Positions 1 to 5,525 of a stretch of 5,786 nt of DNA are shown piece after piece. A program made the translations under genes and the position numbers. How positions within the stretch are numbered: the stretch's first letter is position 1; each line of letters begins with the position of its first letter. The notes beneath the pieces were generated by a model. It searched no databases, was not told the DNA's origin, and was given only the letters and a program-made list of their open reading frames with translations. The DNA is taken from NCBI GenBank assembly GCA_021787175.1, contig JAJYMF010000339.1:1-5786 (forward strand). Reading direction: 5' to 3'. The DNA is from Pseudomonadota bacterium. GTDB taxonomy: Bacteria > Pseudomonadota > Gammaproteobacteria > Xanthomonadales > Rhodanobacteraceae.

Positions 1-189
1 GCGCTGGGCGCGGCCGGCGCCGGCATGTGGATCGCCGGCAGCGTGATGGACCTGTCCGGCTTCGTCCCGCCCCTGCCGACGCTGGCCCTGACCGCGCTGG
101 CCGCGGCGCTGGGCGTGATGCTGCTGGGTCTGGCCGGAACCCGCCGCGTGCTGGCAACTTCGCCACTGGCCCTGCTGCGCCGCGGTTGA
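1..189 (+). CDS. FtsX/YbbP-like ABC transporter permease, C-terminal end (5' part outside window)
   Basis: Frame 1 is open from the window edge and encodes 62 residues before TGA at 187-189. The fragment has a hydrophobic segment near residues 26-45 (rich in Leu, Ala, Gly and Val), then a short basic cytoplasmic tail reading GTRRVLATSPLALLRRG. A last transmembrane helix followed by a 'TRRVL-x-x-PPLxVLR'-type tail is the usual ending of FtsX-fold permeases, particularly the YbbP type that partners the ATPase YbbA in an inner-membrane exporter or lipoprotein/lipid-handling complex. Only the tail is visible, so substrate and partner cannot be judged, and the ATPase gene, if adjacent, lies outside the window. 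The stop codon lies inside a perfect inverted repeat, and a terminator follows about 100 bp downstream. The gene is convergent with the GSGD-repeat gene. I am fairly sure of the permease class and less sure of the YbbP subgroup. Confidence 0.68.
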   Translation, partial: ALGAAGAGMWIAGSVMDLSGFVPPLPTLALTALAAALGVMLLGLAGTRRVLATSPLALLRRG

Positions 190-208
190 CACGGAATGCG
201 TGTCAACC
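184..208. repeat. Perfect 10-bp inverted repeat overlapping the permease stop codon
   Basis: GGTTGACACG (184-193) and CGTGTCAACC (199-208) are exact reverse complements around a 5-nt loop, GAATG. The left arm contains the TGA stop of the upstream permease gene. There is no T-run after it, so it is not a standard intrinsic terminator. It may be an mRNA 3'-end stabilising hairpin or a protein-binding site. The 8-mer GTTGACAC recurs in direct orientation at 225-232. Confidence 0.6.
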
Positions 209-235
209 TCAGGCCGAGCGATGCGTTGACACCAA

Positions 236-257
236 CGGCGGTCCCCTCTCACCGCCG
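236..257. repeat. Perfect 7-bp inverted repeat between convergent genes
   Basis: CGGCGGT (236-242) pairs exactly with ACCGCCG (251-257) around an 8-nt pyrimidine-only loop (243-250). An adjacent small stem, CGTTG/CAACG (224-228/233-237), abuts it and shares two bases, so the two would be alternative or closely packed structures. No T-run follows on either strand. It lies in the 132-bp gap between the converging permease and GSGD-protein genes, where hairpins commonly help end both transcripts. Confidence 0.45.
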
Positions 258-286
258 ACAAGAAAATCCCCTTGCTTGAACTTCCA

Positions 287-312
287 GACGGACCCGGATG
301 GTCCGCCTTTTT
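287..312 (+). terminator. Rho-independent terminator for the permease transcript
   Basis: CGGACC (289-294) and GGTCCG (300-305) form a perfect 6-bp stem with the 5-nt loop CGGAT. A G/C pair one mismatch further out (287/307) extends it, and five Ts follow at 308-312. Stem plus T-run is the standard layout on the plus strand. It sits about 100 bp after the permease stop and 10 bp before the stop of the opposing gene. On the minus strand the hairpin is not followed by a T-run, so termination of the opposing gene here would be weaker. Confidence 0.72.
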
Positions 313-321
313 GTTGCGCGG

Positions 322-1149
322 TCAATCGCCGCGATGCGGCACACTGACCGCACCCTTGACGTCGCGGTAGTGGATATCGCCGCTGCCGGTGGCGCCCACC
401 GTCAGGCTGCCGCCGACGCCGGCGATGAACACGTCGCCCGATCCGGTCGAACCGATGCGGACGTTGCCGCGCACGTCGCGCGCGCTGACGTCGCCGGAGC
501 CGGTGCCGGCGACATCGACGCTGCTGCCGACACCCTCGAAGCCGAGATCGCCCGAACCGGAGTGCCCCGCACGCACATCGCCGCGCACACGCTCGGCGTG
601 CACATCGCCCGAACCGGTGCCGCGCAGGTCGAGGCTGCCGATATCGGTCAGGCGCGCATCGCCCGAGCCGAGACGCAGGCCGACCGCGCCGGCGATGCCG
701 CGCGCGCTGAGGTCGCCCGAGCCCGAGGTCACGTCCAGCGCCGCGATCTGCTGCGCATCGACATCACCCGAACCGGTGTCCACCGCCAGCGCCAGCGCCG
801 CCGGCACGCGCACGCTCAGGGTGAAACGACGACTGTCCCATGAAAACCAGCCGCCGCCACTGCTTTGCATTTTCGCGGTCACCACGACCGTATCGCCCTG
901 GCGCTGCGATTCCAGCGTCATGCCGGCCAGCGCATTGGGATCGGTGGCGCAGGCGCGGCCGCGCACCTCGACCCTGGCGAGCCCGGGCACGCCGATCACC
1001 TCGAGATCGGCCGCACCCAGCACGAAGCGCGCCTGGCGCAGGCCGGCGGCGTCGAGGTCGAGCGTGCGCAAGGCCTCGTGAGGACAGGAGCTGGCCGCAG
1101 CCAGCGCGGGCATCAACAGCAGGGCGAGACAGGCAAGCAGGCGGTGCAT
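322..1149 (-). CDS. Secreted DUF4097/GIN-like beta-strand-repeat protein with eight GSGD repeats
   Basis: A 275-residue protein. Residues 1-19 form a typical Sec signal peptide: basic start, Leu/Ala core, AAA-S cleavage site after about residue 19. It is therefore probably periplasmic or surface-exposed. The start at 1147-1149 is chosen because the signal peptide begins there and a GGAG Shine-Dalgarno lies 6 nt upstream (1156-1159); a longer in-frame start near 1251 would bury the signal peptide. Cys22 and Cys67 could form a disulfide. From residue 126 to 258 the motif GSGD occurs eight times, at 126, 143, 161, 179, 198, 217, 236 and 255, a spacing of 17-19 residues. This pattern of short beta-strands ending in GSGD turns is typical of the DUF4097 and 'head GIN' (DUF2807) putative-adhesin families and suggests a right-handed beta-helix or roll. 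Molecular function in these families is not established. It follows a small membrane-protein gene by 130 bp on the same strand. The family call is good; the role is unknown. Confidence 0.82.
   Translation of the reverse strand: MHRLLACLALLLMPALAAASSCPHEALRTLDLDAAGLRQARFVLGAADLEVIGVPGLARVEVRGRACATDPNALAGMTLESQRQGDTVVVTAKMQSSGGGWFSWDSRRFTLSVRVPAALALAVDTGSGDVDAQQIAALDVTSGSGDLSARGIAGAVGLRLGSGDARLTDIGSLDLRGTGSGDVHAERVRGDVRAGHSGSGDLGFEGVGSSVDVAGTGSGDVSARDVRGNVRIGSTGSGDVFIAGVGGSLTVGATGSGDIHYRDVKGAVSVPHRGD
376..774 (-). repeat. Protein-level tandem repeats (GSGD rungs) inside the secreted protein
   Basis: This stretch encodes eight successive units that each open with GSGD. Unit lengths run 17, 18, 18, 19, 19, 19, 19, so the C-terminal units are strictly regular (57 nt) and the first three are shorter. 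In the last five units two types alternate: GSGDVHAERVRGDVRAGHS, GSGDVSARDVRGNVRIGST and the GSGDIHYRDVKG unit share a charged [EDR]xV[RK]G centre. The units between them (LGFEGVGSSVDVA and VFIAGVGGSLTVG) are neutral and glycine-rich. This looks like a two-rung, 38-residue higher-order unit. Confidence 0.75.
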
Positions 1150-1155
1150 GGTCGG

Positions 1156-1159
1156 CTCC
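1156..1159 (-). promoter_or_regulatory. Shine-Dalgarno fixing the start of the GSGD-repeat gene
   Basis: The minus strand reads GGAG here, 6 nt before the ATG at 1149. Together with the signal peptide that begins at that ATG, it decides against the longer in-frame start near 1251. In the rest of the 130-bp upstream gap (1150-1279) I see only an imperfect hairpin at 1208-1229 (GGCC arms, CCC/GGG inner pairs, one mismatch and one G-U pair, no T-run) and no convincing sigma-70 promoter. The gene could be read through from the small gene upstream or from a promoter I cannot recognise. Confidence 0.6.
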
Positions 1160-1279
1160 GGTCGAAAGGAGTCCGTTGGATGCGCCGCGGATGGCAATCG
1201 TTTAGCCGGCCGACCCTGCGGGGCTGGCCGACAGCGCGACCATGGCGGCACCAGCGGGATCGATGCCCGCCGCTTCCGG

Positions 1280-1549
1280 TCATTTGCCCGTCAGACCGCG
1301 GGCACCACTCGCGCGCCAGCGATCGACCTCGCCGTACGCCCACGCCGTGGTCAGTTGCTGCCAAGCGCGCCGGGCCAGAATCGTGTTGGCGATCATCGCG
1401 ACCAGCATCACCGCCGTCAGGATCAAGGCAGGGCCGCTGTGGGTCATGCGGCAGATCAGGGCCGGCAAGCCGAACGCCAGCAGCACCAAGCCTTGGGCAA
1501 GCAGATAGTGATCGGTCAACCGCGAACAATCCCGGCGGAGCTGCTCCAT
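1280..1549 (-). CDS. Small two-helix membrane protein, function unknown
   Basis: An 89-residue protein that I do not recognise. It has a short polar N-terminus (MEQLRRDCSRLTDHY), a first hydrophobic helix at about residues 16-33, a short loop (RMTHSGP), a second helix at about 40-58, then RR and a soluble polar tail of about 28 residues containing several Trp and Arg. Arginines just after both helices leave the topology ambiguous. The start is well supported: GGAGG at 1558-1562 lies 8 nt before ATG at 1547-1549. Codons have G/C in the third position mostly, as in the neighbouring real genes. It lies upstream of, and on the same strand as, the secreted GSGD protein, separated by 130 bp, so the two may be co-transcribed. 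That it is a real gene is fairly likely; no role can be inferred. Confidence 0.66.
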   Translation of the reverse strand: MEQLRRDCSRLTDHYLLAQGLVLLAFGLPALICRMTHSGPALILTAVMLVAMIANTILARRAWQQLTTAWAYGEVDRWRASGARGLTGK

Positions 1550-1557
1550 GGTCTGAC

Positions 1558-1562
1558 CCTCC
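1558..1562 (-). promoter_or_regulatory. Shine-Dalgarno of the small membrane-protein gene
   Basis: GGAGG on the minus strand, separated from the ATG by 8 nt. It is the strongest ribosome-binding site in the window and the main non-compositional evidence that the 89-residue frame is translated. Confidence 0.65.
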
Positions 1563-1632
1563 AGTGCAAGTCTGATGAGGCTTTCGGCGCCTTCGCACCG
1601 GCGTCCACTTCACTCCTGCATCGGTCGGCGCG

Positions 1633-1642
1633 CAGACGTCTG
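1633..1642. repeat. Perfect 10-bp palindrome CAGACGTCTG
   Basis: A self-complementary decamer with no spacer, 5 bp from the left arm of the next inverted repeat. It lies about 85 bp upstream of the small membrane-protein start, where an operator could sit. Short palindromes occur by chance in GC-rich DNA, so function is only a possibility. Confidence 0.35.
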
Positions 1643-1646
1643 AAGC

Positions 1647-1673
1647 CCGGATTGACGATCCGTGACAATCCGG
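1647..1673. repeat. 8-bp perfect inverted repeat CCGGATTG/CAATCCGG
   Basis: Arms at 1647-1654 and 1666-1673 enclose 11 nt. Transcribed, it makes a stable hairpin; as DNA, the arm centres are 19 bp apart, near two helical turns, which suits a dimeric regulator. It lies roughly 100 bp upstream of the minus-strand gene that starts at 1549. No T-run follows on either strand, so an intrinsic terminator is unlikely. Confidence 0.5.
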
Positions 1674-1836
1674 CGGCGAATGTGCGACCGCGCGCACAGG
1701 ACACGGGCGTATCGCTGCGGAGGTGCGGACGATCCGAGCGGTCGGTCAGACTGACTGGAGCCCCGGGGAATCGAGCCCGGAACGGCACAAAGTACCGAAC
1801 GGCCCCGGCCCATGGCGGGCGGCGAGGATGCAGGGG

Positions 1837-2687
<851 letters not shown>

Positions 2688-2691
<4 letters not shown>

Positions 2692-3509
2692 GCGTCGGGG
2701 TTTCCTGGGGCCAGTCCGAGCTTGGTGCGCCAATCCTGCGCCGGATCGCCGACGGCGATGAAGTGCGGATTGAGCAGGGACTCTTTGGTGTTGTAGGCCA
2801 GCGCCGCGCCATCCAGGCCGAGCACCGCGCCACCAGCCTGCTCGAGCACGCACTGCGCGGCGGCGGTGTCCCATTCCGAGGTCGGACCGAGGCGGACGTA
2901 GAGATCGGCCGCGCCTTGGGCCAGGCGCAGGAACTTCAGCGACGACCCCAGCGCCAACGCTTCGTGCGGACCCAGCCGGGCCAGCAGTGCTTGTTCCGCC
3001 GGCGAGGCGTGCGATCGGCTGCCGGCCACCATCGGACGCCCCGGCAGTGCGCGGCTGTGCAGTCGCTGCGCCGTCGCGCCGGAGCGCATCTCGCGCCAGG
3101 CGCCGCCGTCCTGCCAGGCCAGCGCCAGCTCGCCGCTGACCGGCGCCAGCACCACCCCGAGGACCGGCATGTGGCCGTCGATCAGCGCCACGTTGACGGT
3201 GAACTCGCCGTTGCGCTTGACGAACTCGCGGGTGCCGTCCAGCGGATCGACCAGCCAGTAGCGCGACCAGTGCCGGCGCTCGGTCCAGGGCACATCGGCG
3301 GACTCCTCCGACAGCACCGGCCACTGCGGTGCCAGCGCGACCAGACCGGCGACGAGGATGCGGTGCGCGGCGAGATCGGCTGCGGTCAACGGCGAGGTAT
3401 CGTCCTTGAGTTCGACGGCGAACGCGCCGGCGTACACCGTCATGATCGCCTCGCCCGCGCGCCGCGCGAGGTCAGCCACTGCACGCGACAGCGCGGGCAG
3501 CAGGGTCAT
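2688..3509 (-). CDS. cysQ: 3'(2'),5'-bisphosphate nucleotidase CysQ
   Basis: CysQ removes the 3'-phosphate of 3'-phosphoadenosine 5'-phosphate (PAP), giving AMP. It clears the inhibitory by-product of sulfate assimilation and of phosphopantetheine transfer. The 273-residue protein belongs to the Mg-dependent, Li-sensitive inositol-monophosphatase fold. Visible landmarks are DDTSPLTAAD (36-45), the metal ligand in LSEES (66-70), the hallmark DPLDGTREF (88-96), GSSLKF near 188-193 and the C-terminal SEWDTAAA with Asp214. Residues DPLDGT and WDTAA supply the metal and phosphate ligands, and all key positions are present. Length is close to usual (E. coli 246), slightly long. The start is set by the ATGA overlap with nudE at 3506-3509. 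No good Shine-Dalgarno precedes it, which fits translation re-initiation. The stop overlaps the mazG start in the same way. Confidence 0.94.
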
Positions 3510-4063
3510 CGCGGCCGCAGCCGTCCGGCCAGATGTTCGCGGGCGATGAACAGCGCGGCGATCGAGCGGCCTTCGCTGACGTCCTCGCGCGCCAGCAGAG
3601 CGTGCAGCTCGGACAGCTTCCAGGGCACCACCTCGAGCTCCTCCGGCTCGTCGCCGGGCAGGCGCTCGGGATAGAGCTCCTCGGCCAGCACCACGTGGGT
3701 CATGTGCGTCATGTAGGCCGGCGACAGCGTCAGCGTGTTGAGGATGCGCAGGCGGCGTGCTCCGTAGCCGACCTCCTCCTTGAGCTCGCGGTTGGCGCCC
3801 TGCTCGACCGTCTCGTCGCGATCCAGGCGCCCCTTGGGCAGGCCGAGTTCGTAGCGCTCGACGCCGACCGCGTACTCGCGCACCAGCAGCACGGTGTCGG
3901 CGTCCAGCATCGGCACGATGATCACGGCGCCGAGGCCGGAGGGCATCAGGCGCTCGAAGGTGCGGCGCTCGCCGTTGGAGAACTCCAGGTCCACGCGCTC
4001 GATGCGCAGAAACGGCGTGGAATCGGCGGCATGCGTGGCGAGGATGCGCGGCAGGCGGGGCAT
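3506..4063 (-). CDS. nudE: ADP compounds hydrolase NudE (Nudix family)
   Basis: NudE hydrolyses ADP-ribose, NADH, Ap2A/Ap3A and related ADP derivatives to AMP plus the partner phosphate. The 185-residue product equals the E. coli NudE length (186) and shares its distinctive blocks: VDLEFSNGERR (24-34), VREYAVGVERYELG (61/71-84 region), LYPERLPGDEPE (about 140-151) and a C-terminal ALF-x-AREHL. A complete Nudix box GX5EX7REUXEEXGU runs from Gly78 to Tyr100, with Glu84, Arg92, Glu93, Glu96 and Glu97 all present. The ATG at 4061-4063 is chosen because the protein then starts where NudE normally starts; the frame continues open upstream only as low-complexity basic sequence. There is no Shine-Dalgarno, and a -10-like TACAAT is only 7 nt upstream, so the mRNA may be leaderless. 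It is the first gene of the operon with cysQ and mazG, divergent from bioA. Confidence 0.94.
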   Translation of the reverse strand: MPRLPRILATHAADSTPFLRIERVDLEFSNGERRTFERLMPSGLGAVIIVPMLDADTVLLVREYAVGVERYELGLPKGRLDRDETVEQGANRELKEEVGYGARRLRILNTLTLSPAYMTHMTHVVLAEELYPERLPGDEPEELEVVPWKLSELHALLAREDVSEGRSIAALFIAREHLAGRLRPR

Positions 4064-4070
4064 GCGCGCG

Positions 4071-4076
4071 ATTGTA
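4071..4076 (-). promoter_or_regulatory. Putative -10 element of the nudE-cysQ-mazG operon
   Basis: On the minus strand this reads TACAAT, five of six matches to TATAAT, in a locally AT-rich patch of otherwise GC-rich DNA. The gap to the nudE ATG is exactly 7 nt, so a start of transcription at the usual distance would fall on or beside the A of the ATG. No good -35 hexamer is visible 16-18 bp upstream, so the promoter assignment rests on the -10 alone. Confidence 0.45.
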
Positions 4077-4101
4077 ACCGTGCGTGCAGCGGCCGCGGCG
4101 C

Positions 4102-4131
4102 TTGAGCCGCACGGCACCGCGCGCGGATGAT
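4102..4131 (+). promoter_or_regulatory. Putative sigma-70-like promoter of bioA-rsmE
   Basis: TTGAGC (4102-4107; four of six matches to TTGACA) and GATGAT (4126-4131; four of six to TATAAT) are 18 bp apart. Six bases separate the -10 from the bioA ATG at 4138, so transcription could begin at the start codon itself. The match is moderate and GC-rich promoters are hard to recognise by eye. It would face away from the nudE promoter within a 74-bp shared region that also holds the palindrome GCGGCCGC (4089-4096) and the stem GCGGC/GCCGC (4095-4110). Confidence 0.38.
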
Positions 4132-4137
4132 AGGCGA

Positions 4138-5517
4138 ATGGACGACTCCGCCGCCGCGCTGGCCGCACGCGATCTTGCCGTGCTCTGGCATCCCTGCACG
4201 CAGATGCACGACCACGAGCGCGTGCCGATGATCCCGATCGCGCGCGGCGGAGGCGCGTGGCTGATCGGAGCCGACGGCCGCCGCTACCTCGACGCGATCA
4301 GCTCGTGGTGGACCAACCTGTTCGGCCACGCCAACCCGCGCATCGCCGCCGCGATTGCCGAGCAGGCGCGCACGCTGGAACAGGTGATCTTCGCCGGCCA
4401 CACGCACGCGCCTGCCGTCGAGCTGGCCGAACGCCTGCTGGCGGTCGCGCCGCCGGGGCTGAGCCGGGTCTTCCTCGCCGACAACGGCTCGGCGGCGGTC
4501 GAGGTGGCGCTGAAGATGAGCTTCCACTACTGGCGCAACCGGGGCGAAGGCGAGCGCAGGCGTTTCATCGCACTCACCGGCGGCTATCACGGCGAGACCC
4601 TGGGCGCGCTGGCGGTCAGCGACGTCGGCCTGTACCGCGAAACCTACGCGCCGCTGCTGTTCGAGCGTCTGCTGGCGCCCTCGCCCGACGCCTGGGAGAG
4701 CCTGCCCGGCGAGTCCGCTGCCGATGTCGCGGCACGGCGCCTCGACGAACTGCGCGCCCTGCTCGAGCGTCACGCCCACGAGGTCTGCGCGGTGATCGTC
4801 GAGCCGCTGGTGCAGTGTGCGGGCGGCATGCGCATGTATCACCCGAGCTATCTCACCGGCCTGCGCGCGCTGTGCGACGCGTTCCGCGTGCATCTGATCG
4901 CCGACGAGATCGCGGTCGGCTTCGGCCGCACCGGCACGCTGTTCGCCTGCGAGCAGGCGCCGCCGACCGCGCCCGGCGCGCGCGCGGGCATCACGCCCGA
5001 TTTCCTGTGTCTGTCCAAGGGCCTGACCGGCGGCTTCCTGCCGCTGTCGGCGGTGCTGACCACGCAGCGCGTCTATGAGGCTTTCTACGCAGACTACAGC
5101 GCCGGCAAGGCCTTCCTGCATTCGCACAGCTACACCGGCAATCCGCTGGCCTGCCGCGCCGCGCTGGCGACGCTGGACATCTTCCGCGACGAGCCGGTGC
5201 TGGAGCGCAACCTCGCACTGGCCGCGCATCTCGCCGCCCGGCTGGCGCCGCTGGCGGAGCACCCGCATGTGGCCGACGTCCGCCAGACCGGCCTGATCGC
5301 CGCCGTGGAACTGGTTGCCGACAAGATCACGCGCACGCCCTACCCCGCTGCCGAGCGCCGCGGTCTGCGCGCGCGCCTGGCCGCGCTGGAACGCGGCGTG
5401 GTGCTGCGTCCGCTGGGCGAGGTGATCTACGCCATGCCTCCCTACTGCACCACGCCGGAGGAAATCGACTTGATCGTCGATGCCATCGCCGCCGGCATCG
5501 ACGCCGCCTGCCGTTGA
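4138..5517 (+). CDS. bioA: Adenosylmethionine-8-amino-7-oxononanoate aminotransferase (DAPA synthase)
   Basis: BioA transfers the amino group of S-adenosylmethionine to 8-amino-7-oxononanoate (KAPA), giving 7,8-diaminopelargonate, the antepenultimate biotin intermediate, with pyridoxal phosphate. The 459-residue product is a fold-type I, class III aminotransferase. Landmarks are WHPCTQMHDHE (17-27), the substrate-pocket SSWWTNLFGHANP (55-67), the phosphate-binding NGSAAVEVALKM (116-127), the GGYHGET loop with Tyr150, Asp256 in IADEIAVGFGRTG, the Schiff-base lysine Lys294 in CLSKGLTGG, HSYTGNPLA (330-338) and Arg424 in LRPLGEVIYAMPPY, which should bind the substrate carboxylate. It is 30 residues longer than E. 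coli BioA (429); about ten of these are a Pro/Ala/Gly insertion at 275-284, just before Lys294. The ATG at 4138 is where the homology starts; only a poor AGG precedes it. It is the first gene of a probable bioA-rsmE operon. No other biotin gene is in the window. Confidence 0.95.
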   Translation: MDDSAAALAARDLAVLWHPCTQMHDHERVPMIPIARGGGAWLIGADGRRYLDAISSWWTNLFGHANPRIAAAIAEQARTLEQVIFAGHTHAPAVELAERLLAVAPPGLSRVFLADNGSAAVEVALKMSFHYWRNRGEGERRRFIALTGGYHGETLGALAVSDVGLYRETYAPLLFERLLAPSPDAWESLPGESAADVAARRLDELRALLERHAHEVCAVIVEPLVQCAGGMRMYHPSYLTGLRALCDAFRVHLIADEIAVGFGRTGTLFACEQAPPTAPGARAGITPDFLCLSKGLTGGFLPLSAVLTTQRVYEAFYADYSAGKAFLHSHSYTGNPLACRAALATLDIFRDEPVLERNLALAAHLAARLAPLAEHPHVADVRQTGLIAAVELVADKITRTPYPAAERRGLRARLAALERGVVLRPLGEVIYAMPPYCTTPEEIDLIVDAIAAGIDAACR

Positions 5518-5525
5518 GTGCCGCC

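Larger units (their letters stand above)
1550..1836. other. 287-bp gap between mazG and the small membrane gene, rich in inverted repeats
   Basis: I see no convincing gene or RNA gene here; the frames that stay open have no ribosome-binding site and no recognisable protein. It contains several short perfect inverted repeats: CAGACGTCTG at 1633-1642, an 8-bp arm pair at 1647-1673, GTCAG-A-CTGAC at 1745-1755, CCCCGGGG at 1761-1768, and CGGTAC-TTT-GTGCCG (minus-strand reading, one G-U pair) at 1783-1797. The last is 40 bp past the mazG stop and could slow or end the operon transcript, although no T-run follows. The promoter of the 1280-1549 gene should lie in this gap, but no clear -35/-10 pair stands out. 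Confidence 0.5.

Noticed and set aside
389..774. Repeated DNA in the GSGD gene as a CRISPR array or DNA tandem repeat
   Set aside because: The periodicity is at the protein level, with units in frame and diverged at DNA level. There are no constant repeats separated by unique spacers.
1208..1229. Imperfect hairpin downstream of the small membrane-protein gene as terminator
   Set aside because: The stem has a mismatch and a G-U pair, and no T-run follows on the minus strand, so it was not called as a terminator.
1150..1251. N-terminal extension of the GSGD protein (34 extra residues)
   Set aside because: The extension would place the signal peptide inside the protein, while a good GGAG and ATG exist immediately before the signal peptide.
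1760..1785. tRNA T-arm-like sequence on the minus strand (CCGGGCTCGATTCCCCGG followed by GGCTCCA)
   Set aside because: It resembles a tRNA 3' end, but the T stem has a mismatch, no D-arm or anticodon arm can be folded upstream, and the matching 5' acceptor strand is absent. There is also no integrated element nearby, so a tRNA remnant or attachment site is not supported.
4072..4079. TTGTAACC, like half of the BirA (biotin repressor) operator, near bioA
   Set aside because: It lacks one base of the TTGTAAACC half-site and the inverted second half is absent at the required spacing. The same bases are better explained as the -10 region of nudE.
3946..5268. Minus-strand open frame of 440 codons opposite bioA
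   Set aside because: It is the antisense of a clearly conserved bioA and is low-complexity and Arg/Gln/Ala-rich. It is an artefact of few stop codons in GC-rich DNA.
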